Source of the DNA: an uncultured Eubacteriales bacterium
GTDB taxonomy: Bacteria; Bacillota; Clostridia; Lachnospirales; Anaerotignaceae
Assembly (NCBI GenBank): GCA_934552695.1
Contig: CAKTER010000024.1
Span: forward strand, 1-13,904
DNA: 13,904 bases
Reading direction: 5' to 3'
The position numbers and the translations under genes are program-made. How positions within the stretch are numbered: position 1 is the first letter of the stretch; each line of letters starts with the position of its first letter. Under the pieces are notes generated by a model. That model saw only the letters and a list, made by a program, of their open reading frames with translations. It searched no databases and was not told where the DNA came from. Below, one piece after another: positions 1-7,554 of this stretch.

Positions 1-1272
1 CTTCATATCCTGTCCGCCGATGTCTAAAATAAAATCCACGTCGGGCTTAAAGAAGGCCGCCGCCCGGTAATGGGCCACCGTTTCCACGTACCCCAAATCG
101 CAGCGGAGGGCTTCTTTAATTAACCCCTCGCCATAGCCGGTAACGCAGGCCTTGCGAATGGTCACGCCTGCGGGCATTTGCTCGTACAGCTGGTTTAACG
201 ACTGGATGACCACCTTTAAGGGGTTGCCCTCGTTGCTGGCATAAAACGAATAGAGTAGTTTGCCATCGGACGAAATCAATGCGGTTTTCGTCGTTGTAGA
301 CCCGGCGTCGATGCCCAAAAAGGCGTCGCCCTGGTAGCTGCCCAGCTCCTGCCGGCCCACCTTCTCCTGGTCGTGCCGGGCCCGGAAGGCCGCATAGTCC
401 GCTTCGTCCCGGAACAGGGGGTCCAGCCGGCTGACCTCCATTTTCAGCTGAATGCCCTGATCCAGCCGCTGCCACAGGCTTTGCAGGGTGTACTCCCCGG
501 TTTCGGCGGGCGCCGACAGGGCCGCCCCAAAGGCCGCAAACAGGTTGGCGTTTTCGGGCAAAATGGCCGTTTCATCGGTGAGGCGCAGGGTTTCGATAAA
601 CCGTTGCCGCAGCTCCGACAAATAGAACAACGGCCCGCCCAAAAAGGCCACATGGCCCCGGATGGGCTTGCCGCAGGCCAGGCCGGAAATGGTCTGGTTT
701 ACCACCGCCTGAAAAATCGAGGCCGCCAAATCCTCCCGGGCCGCCCCCTCGTTGATAAGCGGCTGAATATCGGTTTTGGCAAACACGCCGCAGCGGGAGG
801 CAATGGGGTACAGGGTTTTATAATTTTTGGCCAGCTCGTTCAAGCCCTCGGCGTCGGTTTGCAGCAGGGAGGCCATTTGGTCGATAAACGAACCGGTGCC
901 GCCGGCGCAAATGCCGTTCATCCGCTGCTCCACCGAGCCGCCGGTAAAATAAATGATTTTGGCGTCCTCGCCGCCCAGCTCAATCACGACGTCGGTCTGG
1001 GGATAGTTTTTCTCAATGGCGGTGGCGGTGGAAACCACCTCCTGCACAAAGGGCACGCCCAAAACGCCGGCCAACGACACGCCGCCGCTGCCGGTAATCA
1101 TCACTGATACCGGTTTGTCCCCCAGCGCCTCCCGGGCCTGGGCCACCATTTCCTTTAGCGTCCCCTGTATCTCTGAAAAATGCCGCTGGTAGCGGCCAAA
1201 CACGATACGATCGTTCTCATCGACCACAACAACCTTGACCGTTGTGGAACCGATGTCTACGCCCACTCTCAT
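1..1272 (-). CDS. 2-hydroxyacyl-CoA dehydratase activase, large two-domain form (3' end outside window)
   Basis: The 424 visible residues hold two ASKHA-fold ATPase domains of the BcrAD/BadFG/HgdC type. The first starts with the phosphate-binding loop VDIGSTTVK (residues 5-13). It carries two cysteines in the places where HgdC-type activators bind a bridging [4Fe-4S] cluster: C122 in ICAGGTGSFID and C161 in ASRCGVFAKTD. The second domain begins near residue 318 with GIDAGSTTTK and runs to the window edge at LDIGGQDMK. Known activases use ATP to push one electron into 2-hydroxyacyl-CoA dehydratases in the cytoplasm during amino-acid fermentation. Single-domain activators are about 260 residues; two domains in one chain match the very long activase-related proteins whose C-terminal part would lie to the left. 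The start ATG has AGGAGG nine bases upstream. The dehydratase partner is not in the window, so the substrate is unknown. Confidence 0.9.
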   Translation of the reverse strand, partial: MRVGVDIGSTTVKVVVVDENDRIVFGRYQRHFSEIQGTLKEMVAQAREALGDKPVSVMITGSGGVSLAGVLGVPFVQEVVSTATAIEKNYPQTDVVIELGGEDAKIIYFTGGSVEQRMNGICAGGTGSFIDQMASLLQTDAEGLNELAKNYKTLYPIASRCGVFAKTDIQPLINEGAAREDLAASIFQAVVNQTISGLACGKPIRGHVAFLGGPLFYLSELRQRFIETLRLTDETAILPENANLFAAFGAALSAPAETGEYTLQSLWQRLDQGIQLKMEVSRLDPLFRDEADYAAFRARHDQEKVGRQELGSYQGDAFLGIDAGSTTTKTALISSDGKLLYSFYASNEGNPLKVVIQSLNQLYEQMPAGVTIRKACVTGYGEGLIKEALRCDLGYVETVAHYRAAAFFKPDVDFILDIGGQDMK

Positions 1273-1344
1273 ACAGGCAGTCCTCCTAAACCATACTTTC
1301 CTATTTATATACGCAAAATCTGCGTCGATTCTTTCCCACAGAAC

Positions 1345-1373
1345 ACTATATATGATTTTTGGCGGAAAAACAA
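1345..1373 (-). promoter_or_regulatory. Candidate sigma-A promoter of the activase gene
   Basis: On the minus strand TTGTTT (1368-1373) and TATAGT (1345-1350) are separated by exactly 17 bases, upstream of the activase start. A short inverted repeat (ACGCA-AAATC-TGCGT, 1311-1325) lies in the leader between this promoter and the ribosome site and could be an operator or a leader hairpin. The -35 box is weak, so the call is tentative. Confidence 0.4.
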
Positions 1374-1392
1374 CAAATAATTTCTGGCACTC

Positions 1393-1420
1393 TTGCGCTT
1401 TTGTGAAAAAAAGCTATACT
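1393..1420 (+). promoter_or_regulatory. Candidate sigma-A promoter of the CLC transporter gene
   Basis: TTGCGC (1393-1398) and TATACT (1415-1420) are spaced by 16 bases. They lie about 37 bases upstream of the transporter start, back to back with the activase promoter. I looked for the conserved blocks of a fluoride (crcB) riboswitch in the short leader and did not see them. Confidence 0.55.
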
Positions 1421-1456
1421 TGGAATTGGATTTTTTTAAAAAAAGAGGGGACGATT

Positions 1457-2725
1457 ATGGAACATTTAAAAACCGAGGCCCGCTCCTTTGGGCAAACCCT
1501 GCTGCTGCTGGGCAAGTGGCTGCTGCTGGCCCTGCTGATGGGGCTGGTGGTAGGGCTGGTAGGCGTAGCCTTTGCCAAATGCATGGCCGCCGCCACCGGC
1601 TTCCGCACCCAACATCCCTGGATTATCTACGGCCTGCCCGTAGGCGGCTTGGCCGTAGTCGGGGTCTACCACCTGCTTCGCAACCAAAAAGACGGCGGGA
1701 CCAATCAGGTGCTGACCGCCCTCCATACCGACGGCAACCTGCCCTTTAACATGTTCCCCAGCATTTTTATCGGCACCGTGCTGACCCATTTGGTGGGTGG
1801 CTCTGCCGGCCGGGAGGGGGCTGCCCTACAGATTGGCGGCAGCATCGGCAGCCAGCTGGGCCGGTGCTTTCGGCTTTCGGCCGCCGACCGGAAAATGATG
1901 ATTGTGTGCGGCATGAGCGCCGCCTTTGCCGCCCTGTTCGGCACGCCCATGGCCGCCGCCGTGTTTGCCCTGGAGGTGGCCGCCGTAGGCGCTATGAATT
2001 ACGCCGCCCTGCTCCCCAGCGTATTTGCCGGGTTTGTGGCCAGCCAAATGGCTCTGTTGTGCGGCATTGCCCCCGAGCGGTTTTTTATCCACCAGCTCCC
2101 CGACGTGGCCCCGGCCGGGGTGGGTCGGCTCCTGGTGCTGGCAGTGCTGTGCGCCCTGTTGGCCCGGGTATTTTGCTGGCTGCTCCACACCGCCGGCCAC
2201 ACCTACGGAAAAGTGAAAAACCCCTACCTGCGGGCGGCCTTGGGCGGGGCGCTGGTGCTGGCCCTGACTTTGCTGTTGGGGACTCAGGACTATTTGGGGG
2301 CGGGGATGCCCCTCATCGAGCAGGCCATGGAGGGGGAGGTTGCCCCGGCGGCCTTTCTCCTAAAAATGATTTTTACCGCCCTTACCCTGGGGGCCGGGTT
2401 TAAGGGCGGCGAGATTGTCCCCTCCTTGTTTGTGGGGGCTACCTTTGGGGCGCTGTTTGCCAACCTGCTGGGGCTTTCTCCGGCGGTGTGCGCCGCTTTG
2501 GGCATGGTCAGTCTGTTCTGCGGGGTCACCAACTGCCCCCTGGCCTCTCTGGTGCTCAGCTTTGAGCTGTTCGGCTTAACGGATATGCCTTACTTTTTCG
2601 TAGCCATTGCCGTAAGCTACCTGGCCTCGGGCTATTGCAGCCTCTACCACACGCAAAAATTCACCTTTGCCAAGGAGCAGCCCTTTGCCCTGCCCCAAAA
2701 CGACGAAAACCAAAAAGAAAAATAA
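1457..2725 (+). CDS. CLC-family anion transporter, probably fluoride/proton antiporter type
   Basis: A 422-residue integral membrane protein with many hydrophobic helices. The anion-path motif GSAGREGAALQ (115-125) supplies the gating glutamate E120. The second signature is FKGGEIVPSLFVGATFG (315-331), and the C-terminal SLYHTQ (395-400) supplies a pore tyrosine, Y397. From memory, chloride-type CLC proteins carry GGIFAP at the second site, whereas fluoride-exporting CLC-F proteins carry FKGGEVTP and a GIYxSQ-like end, so this protein resembles CLC-F. The threonine of GGEVTP is valine here (V321). The ATG at 1457 was chosen because AGAGGGG precedes it; the open frame extends upstream through the promoter but has no ribosome site there. 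It is divergent from the activase. A chloride-type exchanger remains possible. Confidence 0.85.
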   Translation: MEHLKTEARSFGQTLLLLGKWLLLALLMGLVVGLVGVAFAKCMAAATGFRTQHPWIIYGLPVGGLAVVGVYHLLRNQKDGGTNQVLTALHTDGNLPFNMFPSIFIGTVLTHLVGGSAGREGAALQIGGSIGSQLGRCFRLSAADRKMMIVCGMSAAFAALFGTPMAAAVFALEVAAVGAMNYAALLPSVFAGFVASQMALLCGIAPERFFIHQLPDVAPAGVGRLLVLAVLCALLARVFCWLLHTAGHTYGKVKNPYLRAALGGALVLALTLLLGTQDYLGAGMPLIEQAMEGEVAPAAFLLKMIFTALTLGAGFKGGEIVPSLFVGATFGALFANLLGLSPAVCAALGMVSLFCGVTNCPLASLVLSFELFGLTDMPYFFVAIAVSYLASGYCSLYHTQKFTFAKEQPFALPQNDENQKEK

Positions 2726-2778
2726 TTTTAATTCCGGCGGTATAAACTTTGGCTCACCGGGCATACTGACTCCTGAGG

Positions 2779-2829
2779 ATGTTAGTTCTCCCCCCGGGGC
2801 GGTTCCCCGCCGCCCCGAACCTCTAACAT
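2779..2829. repeat. Long imperfect inverted repeat downstream of the CLC gene
   Basis: The outer arms ATGTTAG (2779-2785) and CTAACAT (2823-2829) continue inward as TTC/GAA pairs. They enclose a second GC-rich stem, GGGGCGG (2796-2802) with CCGCCCC (2810-2816). The result is a stacked hairpin in the space between two convergent gene ends. No T-run follows it, so it is not an ordinary terminator. It may be an mRNA 3'-end stabiliser or a copy of a dispersed palindromic repeat. Confidence 0.5.
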
Positions 2830-2853
2830 TCTTTCTACTTCTTCCCCTTATCG

Positions 2854-2883
2854 AAGAGGCTGCCACAGTTGTGACAGCCTCTT
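2854..2883. terminator. Symmetric terminator between convergent transcription units
   Basis: AAGAGGCTG (2854-2862) pairs perfectly with CAGCCTCTT (2875-2883), and the inner CAC/GTG can extend the stem. Plus-strand bases after it are T-rich (ctttcctttgcgtttctttt), which suits termination of the CLC transcript. It also stands 22 bases past the stop codon of the minus-strand operon, so it probably stops transcription from both sides; the T-tract is weaker on the minus strand. Confidence 0.75.
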
Positions 2884-2905
2884 TCCTTTGCGTTTCTTTT
2901 CCGTT

Positions 2906-4822
2906 TTAAGCATTGCGGCCCGCCAAATGCCCGGCCCGTACCGCCTCCTGCAAGCGCCCGGGTTTTTTGGCGTCGCCTACGGTAACGACCCGGCCCTTCC
3001 CGGCCAAATCTGCCGCCAATGTAGTCGTAGGCCGCACCCCCAGGGAGAGCACCACCCCGTCCACCGGCAGTTCATAGGCCAGCCCGGATTGGGTGTTTTC
3101 CAAATAGATGCGGTCGCTGCCCACCCCGGTCAGCTTTTCGTTCACCCGGATGGCTACGTCGGCCACGTTTAACCGCAGCAGGCTTTCGCCCCGGTTAGAG
3201 GGACTGGCCCCGGGCGCCACCGTATCCCCCATTTCATAAATCCGCACCATGTTCCCCGCCTCTACCAGCTTTTCAGCGGTTTCCAGCCCGGTCATGCCCG
3301 AGCCAATCACGGCAATCAGCTGCCCCCGGGGCTGCCAGGCGCCGGAAAGCACGTCCACCGGGGTTTTCACCAGCGGGCTGTCTGTTCCGGGAAGCGCAGC
3401 GGGAATAAAGGGGGCGGCGCCGGTGGCGTCCACAATCACATCCGCCTCCCGGGCGCACAGCTCTCCGGCGGTCAAGGCGGAGTTCAGCCATACCTCCACC
3501 CCCAGCTCCTCCAGCTGGCGTTTTTGCCAATCCACCAGCCATTGCATTTTTTCCTTGTGGGGAGCCTGGGCCGCCAATGCAATCTGCCCACCCACATGGT
3601 CGGTTTTTTCGTACAGCGACACCGCAAAGCCCCGCCGGGCCAGTACCCGGGCCGCTTCCATGCCCGCCGGGCCGCCGCCCAGCACCAGCGCCCGCTTGCC
3701 CCGGCTGTCGGGCTCCACCTCCGGCTCCTCCCATTCCCGGCCCAAGGCCGGGTTGGTCGAGCAGATAATGCTCCCGCCCTCGCCCATGTTTTCAATGCAG
3801 CGGCAGCAGGAAATACAGGGACGAATGTCCGCCGCCCGGCCTTCCGCCGCCTTTTGGGGCCATTCCGGGTCGGCCAGCAGCGCCCGGCCCAAGCCCACAA
3901 AGTCCATATCCCCGGCCTCCAACAGCTCTTCGGCAAAATCCGGGTGCCGAATCACCGTGGTAGCAATTACCGGGATATGCACCGTCTTTTTCACCGCCCG
4001 GGCCAAGTGCCGCCGCCAGCCCTCGGGGTAGACCATGGGCTCGATGGTATGGGCCCGGCCGTTGCCGGCCCCGGCCACCGAGGCGTCGATGGCCGCCACC
4101 CCCAACGCCTCCAGCCGCTTGCACACCAGCAGCATTTCCTCCAGCCCCAGCCCGTCGGGCATAAACTGGTCCAGCGAAAGCCGGAACCACAGGGGGAAGT
4201 CCGGGCCGGTCAGCTCCCGGGCCCGGTGAAATATATCGGTCATCAGCCGCATCCGGTTTTCCAGGCTGCCGCCGTATTCATCCGTCCGCTTGTTAAAGTG
4301 GGGAGACAAAAAGTCGCAGATTAAATAGTTGTGGGCCCCGTGGAACTCGGCCCCGTCAAACCCGGCCTTTTGCGCCCGCAGCGCCGCCTGGGCAAAGTCC
4401 TCGGTCAAATCCAAAATCTCCTGCCGGGTCATTTCGTAGGCCGGCTGGCCAAAGGCGGAAATGCCGCTGGGGGTGGGGATAGGCCGGTCGGAAAAAGCCC
4501 GGGCCCCGGGATGGTTCAGCTGGAGGGCCGCCGCCGCCCCGTTTTGGTGGATGGTTTGCGCCAGCCGGGTCAGCCCCGGCAAAAATTCGTCTCGGTTGGC
4601 AAACCCCAGCCCCGGAATGGCCGGCCAGTCCCGGGCCACCATGTAATTGCCGGTCACAATCATCCCCACGCCCTTGGCCCGGGCGGCATAATAGGCCAGC
4701 TCCCGCTCCGAAACCGTAGCGTCCTCGTTGTTGTAGCGGGTGCCCATGGCGGTCATCACCACCCGGTTCCGCAGCCGGATATTCCCAATTTGCCCCGGGG
4801 CAAACAACTGTGTATGGTTCAT
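2906..4822 (-). CDS. Old-yellow-enzyme type FMN/FAD/Fe-S oxidoreductase (enoate / 2,4-dienoyl-CoA reductase family)
   Basis: 638 residues in the usual three-part order of this family. An FMN-binding TIM barrel (about 1-330) carries HGAHNYLICDFLSP (161-174) and NKRTDEYGGSLENR (177-190). A cysteine cluster follows (C336, C339, C340, C342, C354), and then a two-part FAD/NAD(P) domain with Rossmann loops LGGGPAG (381-387) and VIGSGMTG (505-512). Such enzymes reduce activated C=C bonds of enoates, dienoyl-CoAs or other unsaturated compounds with NAD(P)H in the cytoplasm; the substrate cannot be told here. The ATG at 4822 forms an ATGA overlap with the preceding gene's stop and has GGGGGAG seven bases upstream, so it is preferred to the in-frame ATGs at 4828 and 4855. 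The third cluster cysteine is spaced CxxCxxC rather than the usual CxxCxxxC. It is the last gene of a four-gene operon. Confidence 0.9.
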   Translation of the reverse strand: MNHTQLFAPGQIGNIRLRNRVVMTAMGTRYNNEDATVSERELAYYAARAKGVGMIVTGNYMVARDWPAIPGLGFANRDEFLPGLTRLAQTIHQNGAAAALQLNHPGARAFSDRPIPTPSGISAFGQPAYEMTRQEILDLTEDFAQAALRAQKAGFDGAEFHGAHNYLICDFLSPHFNKRTDEYGGSLENRMRLMTDIFHRARELTGPDFPLWFRLSLDQFMPDGLGLEEMLLVCKRLEALGVAAIDASVAGAGNGRAHTIEPMVYPEGWRRHLARAVKKTVHIPVIATTVIRHPDFAEELLEAGDMDFVGLGRALLADPEWPQKAAEGRAADIRPCISCCRCIENMGEGGSIICSTNPALGREWEEPEVEPDSRGKRALVLGGGPAGMEAARVLARRGFAVSLYEKTDHVGGQIALAAQAPHKEKMQWLVDWQKRQLEELGVEVWLNSALTAGELCAREADVIVDATGAAPFIPAALPGTDSPLVKTPVDVLSGAWQPRGQLIAVIGSGMTGLETAEKLVEAGNMVRIYEMGDTVAPGASPSNRGESLLRLNVADVAIRVNEKLTGVGSDRIYLENTQSGLAYELPVDGVVLSLGVRPTTTLAADLAGKGRVVTVGDAKKPGRLQEAVRAGHLAGRNA

Positions 4823-5346
4823 CTGCATTCTCCCCCTCGTTTGTGTTGTTCCCATAAGCTCACGGCCTGCTCCAACAAGCTATCGGCGTCCTGCTCCGAG
4901 GTTGTCCGCAGCACGCAGGAGCGGCCGGTGTCCATATAAAAGCACACAGCCTTACTGCCAATCCGTGTCACCTGATGCACCTGCGCCCAGTCATGGGGCA
5001 GCCGGGCCTCCGAAAGAATGCCGCCCTCCCGCAGCCCAGGACACAGCACCAGGTTCCGCACCGCCCAGTAAATCAGATAGCCATAAAACAAGGTCAGCGT
5101 CACCGTCCAGGCCGGCGAGCGCCCCAGCCCCAAGCTGTTTAGCACTCCCTGCTGCCCCCGAAAGGCCCATAGCCCCACCAGCAGGCACAGCAAAAGACGG
5201 ATTGGCCCCCGCCGTGTATTTTGTTGCGGATCGCCCAACCGGCGCACCCGCTGCCATAGCCGGATGGAAAGCACTAAAATTTCAACCGCCAGCACCACCG
5301 GCACCCAAACCCACAGGCCCCCGCTGACTGTGAAAAATACCCTCAT
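4819..5346 (-). CDS. Small membrane protein with C-terminal PH-like / DUF5673-like domain
   Basis: 175 residues. Hydrophobic segments are seen at about residues 9-28 (LWVWVPVVLAVEILVLSI), 49-62 and 80-97, followed by a soluble tail of about 75 residues containing GILSEARLPHDWAQVHQVTRI and a short helix before the end. From memory the layout of two or three helices plus a small beta-rich tail resembles the DUF5673 group of Firmicutes membrane proteins; this is a guess, not a match. The function is unknown. It overlaps the reductase gene before it and the flavoenzyme gene after it by 4 bases each (ATGA), so all three are probably translated in a coupled way. GGAGGGAG lies about nine bases before its ATG. 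Confidence 0.75.
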   Translation of the reverse strand: MRVFFTVSGGLWVWVPVVLAVEILVLSIRLWQRVRRLGDPQQNTRRGPIRLLLCLLVGLWAFRGQQGVLNSLGLGRSPAWTVTLTLFYGYLIYWAVRNLVLCPGLREGGILSEARLPHDWAQVHQVTRIGSKAVCFYMDTGRSCVLRTTSEQDADSLLEQAVSLWEQHKRGGECR

Positions 5347-6272
5347 GGCATCGTCTCCCTCCCTGCCGCCGCCCGTTTTTGGGCCTCCCGGGCCTTAATG
5401 ATAAGGTACAGGGCCTCGTTTACCGGGCAGGGGGTGTTGGTGCGCTGGCTTAGGGAGCTAAGCATCCCCGCAAAATACTCCACCTCGGTGGGCCGTCCGG
5501 CCTCCATATCCTGCGCCATGGAGGTTTTGCCGTAGGGAGCGGCGTTTTGGTAGGCGTAGCGCTTTACCAAAATATCGTCGGTGGAAAGGGGTATCTCCAT
5601 GTATTGGGCCACCGCATACACCTCGAACATGGCCCGCTCGGCCAAATCGTAAATTTCGGGGATGGTGGCCACATCGCCGTAGGTGGCGTCCAACGCCGCC
5701 GTCACCTGATTAAAGCCGATGTTCCACATCCACTTTTTCCAGGTCTCCCGAATCATGTTGGCCCCTATCTCGTGGGAGATGCCTGCCTGCTCCAGCACCG
5801 CCGCCACGGCCAGCACCTCCGGGTCGGGATTCTCGTTATACTCCTTCCCCAACACAATATGCGCCGGTTTTGTTAAAACGACTCCGTTCTCCTGCCGCAG
5901 GGCGTCAATCCGCATATCCACCCCGTACAGCACCGTGTTGTAGGGGAAGGCCGCAGAAAGCACCGCCTTGGCCGAAATCCCGTTGAGGGTAGGCAGCAGC
6001 ACGGTATGTGCGCCCACATAGGGGCGGATATCGTCAATGGCCGTCTCCAGGTCATAGTTTTTCACAGCCACCCACAGCAAATCGGCCTGCCAACCCTCCT
6101 CCGGCGTTAAAAAGTGCAGGGGCTCCCCGTTTAAGCGCCACTCCCCCAGCCGCCGGGCCCGCCGGCCCCGGGCCACCACCCGGAAGTTTTCTCCAAAGGC
6201 CTGTTGTAAGGCGGCGGCATAAACCGTGCCGCAGGCCCCCAGTCCAATCAACCCGATTTTTTTCATTTCCAT
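5343..6272 (-). CDS. 2-dehydropantoate 2-reductase family protein (PanE/ApbA-like)
   Basis: 309 residues, normal for the family. The N-terminal Rossmann loop is GLGACG (10-15). The conserved lysine of the VAVKNYDL strand is K71. The C-terminal helical domain carries WKKWMWNIGFNQV (178-190), where the catalytic lysine of PanE falls, and SMAQDMEAGRPTEVEYFAG (251-269), the usual substrate-binding stretch with serine and glutamate. PanE reduces ketopantoate with NADPH for pantothenate and CoA synthesis. Many paralogues act on other 2-keto acids, and no other pantothenate gene is nearby, so the substrate is uncertain. The ATG at 6272 has GGGG eight bases upstream; a second ATG at 6266 would give an exact ATGA overlap with mutY and is nearly as likely. 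It ends in an ATGA overlap with the membrane protein gene. Confidence 0.88.
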   Translation of the reverse strand: MEMKKIGLIGLGACGTVYAAALQQAFGENFRVVARGRRARRLGEWRLNGEPLHFLTPEEGWQADLLWVAVKNYDLETAIDDIRPYVGAHTVLLPTLNGISAKAVLSAAFPYNTVLYGVDMRIDALRQENGVVLTKPAHIVLGKEYNENPDPEVLAVAAVLEQAGISHEIGANMIRETWKKWMWNIGFNQVTAALDATYGDVATIPEIYDLAERAMFEVYAVAQYMEIPLSTDDILVKRYAYQNAAPYGKTSMAQDMEAGRPTEVEYFAGMLSSLSQRTNTPCPVNEALYLIIKAREAQKRAAAGRETMP

Positions 6273-7363
6273 GTATCCAGCCCCTTTTCCGCTCTATTTT
6301 TTCGTTTTTTCCCCGCCGGTTCCCCGGTCTCCAGCGCCTTCAGCGCCGCCCTCCACACCGGCTTAAAGGCCGAGGGCAGGGCGTAATGCGCCGCCGCCTC
6401 CTCCGGGGTCACCCACACAAAGCCGCCGCCGGTTTCTTCCGTTTCCACCAGCGCATTGGTCATATCCCACTGGATGTGGGAAAAAATGTGCCGGGCCGCC
6501 GGAAGCTTTTCCACGCTTTTTACCGAAAGCCCCCAGTCCGCCGGCCCCTTTTCCCCGGCCAAAGCATTGGGCAACTGCCACAGCCCCGCCAAAAGCCCGG
6601 TATCCGGCCGTTTTTCCAGGGCCAACCGGCCGCCGCAGACAAACACGAACACCTCCCGGGCCTCCACCCGGCGTTCTTTCGGTGGCGTGCGTACCGGCAG
6701 CGCCTGTTCCCGGCCCAAGGCCCGGGCCCGGCAAAGCTCCGCCAAGGGGCAGCTCTCGCACAAGGGCACCCCGTTGGGCAGGCATACCCGCTCCCCCAGC
6801 TCCATCACCGCCTGGGTAAAGGCCCCGGTCTCGGCGGCGGGCATCCAGTCCTCCACCAGCGCCGTCATCTCCTTTTTCACCGCCGCTTGCAGCACATCCC
6901 GGTCATCGCAGGTCAGCCGGGCCACCACCCGCAGCACGTTGCCGTCCACCGCCGCCGCTTTTTCGCCATAGGCAATGGAGGCAATGGCCCCGGCGGTATA
7001 AGGCCCAATCCCCGGCAGCTTTTTCAGCTCCGTCGCCGTCCGGGGCAGCTCCCCGCCGTAGTCCGCCACCAAAATACGGGCGCACTTTTGCAAATTTTTG
7101 GCCCGGCTGTAATACCCCAGCCCCTCCCACAGCTTCAGCACCCGTTCCTCCGGGGCTTCGGCCAACGCCGCCACCGTGGGAAAGGCCGCCATAAACCGCT
7201 CAAAATAGGGCAGGGCCGCCTCAATCCGGGTCTGCTGGAGCATAATTTCCGAAACCCACACCCGGTAGGGGGTAGGCCGGGTGCGCCAGGGCAGGGGCCG
7301 CTCGGCCTGCTTGTACCAATCGATTAGCTTTTGGGCCGCTGCGGGCCGCTCGTGTTTTTCCAA
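6263..7363 (-). CDS. mutY: A/G-specific adenine DNA glycosylase MutY (TTG start)
   Basis: 366 residues from the proposed TTG. MutY removes adenine mispaired with 8-oxoguanine. Visible parts: WVSEIMLQQTRI (36-47) with catalytic E39; the helix-hairpin-helix LPGIGPYTAGAI (116-127); catalytic D140 in VDGNV; a [4Fe-4S] ligand set C194, C202, C205, C211; and a C-terminal NUDIX-like 8-oxoG reading domain with LLAGLWQLP. Spacing between the first two cluster cysteines is seven residues instead of the six of E. coli; I recall this as common in Clostridia. The open frame extends upstream to an ATG at 7465, but that places the start only about 8 bases after the predicted transcription start and adds 34 residues of non-family sequence. 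AAGGAGAG lies four bases before TTG. First gene of a four-gene operon. Confidence 0.93.
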   Translation of the reverse strand: MEKHERPAAAQKLIDWYKQAERPLPWRTRPTPYRVWVSEIMLQQTRIEAALPYFERFMAAFPTVAALAEAPEERVLKLWEGLGYYSRAKNLQKCARILVADYGGELPRTATELKKLPGIGPYTAGAIASIAYGEKAAAVDGNVLRVVARLTCDDRDVLQAAVKKEMTALVEDWMPAAETGAFTQAVMELGERVCLPNGVPLCESCPLAELCRARALGREQALPVRTPPKERRVEAREVFVFVCGGRLALEKRPDTGLLAGLWQLPNALAGEKGPADWGLSVKSVEKLPAARHIFSHIQWDMTNALVETEETGGGFVWVTPEEAAAHYALPSAFKPVWRAALKALETGEPAGKKRKNRAEKGLDTWK

Positions 7364-7367
7364 AAGG

Positions 7368-7375
7368 CTCTCCTT
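7368..7375 (-). promoter_or_regulatory. Ribosome binding site that fixes the mutY TTG start
   Basis: AAGGAGAG on the minus strand sits just upstream of TTG GAA AAA CAC. None of the upstream in-frame candidate codons has a comparable site. This decides for the 366-residue form of MutY. Confidence 0.75.
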
Positions 7376-7479
7376 TTTTGTATCGGTTCCCCCGGTGCGG
7401 CTTCCGCCTGCGCCAACCAAGGGATTCCCGGGTTTTCTTCTCAAAGCGCCCCTCACCATCCACACAAGGGGGTATTTTT

Positions 7480-7508
7480 ATTCTACCATCTCCCCCTCCC
7501 CGCCGCAA
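7480..7508 (-). promoter_or_regulatory. Promoter of the mutY operon
   Basis: TTGCGG (7503-7508) and TAGAAT (7480-7485) are separated by exactly 17 bases on the minus strand. Transcription would begin near 7473, giving a leader of about 110 bases before the TTG start. The promoter lies immediately behind the terminator of the preceding transcription unit, consistent with an independent operon. Confidence 0.65.
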
Positions 7509-7519
7509 GAGCCGCTCCA

Positions 7520-7544
7520 AGCAAAAGAGGAGCCCGCAGGCTCC
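7520..7544 (-). terminator. Terminator of the stalk protein / TolC-like operon
   Basis: GGAGCC (7539-7544 read on the minus strand) and GGCTCC (7529-7534) form a perfect 6-bp stem around a four-base loop. On the minus strand TCTTTTGC follows. It lies 10 bases past the stop codon of the TolC-like gene. Confidence 0.7.
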
Positions 7545-7554
7545 CCTTCGTCCT

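Noticed and set aside
1235..1456. N-terminal extension of the CLC transporter by 74 residues
   Set aside because: It covers the activase start and both promoters, has no family resemblance and no ribosome site; the ATG at 1457 has one.
1273..1456. Fluoride (crcB) riboswitch before the CLC gene
   Set aside because: The conserved sequence blocks and pseudoknot elements could not be found by eye in this AT-rich stretch.
6008..7327. 439-residue plus-strand frame antisense to mutY and the PanE-like gene
   Set aside because: Its proline- and arginine-rich composition is that of a GC-rich shadow frame, while the minus strand encodes clear MutY and PanE motifs.
7364..7465. ATG start for mutY 34 residues further upstream
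   Set aside because: It lies about 8 bases after the predicted transcription start, has no ribosome site and adds residues not seen in MutY; TTG at 7363 has AAGGAGAG before it.
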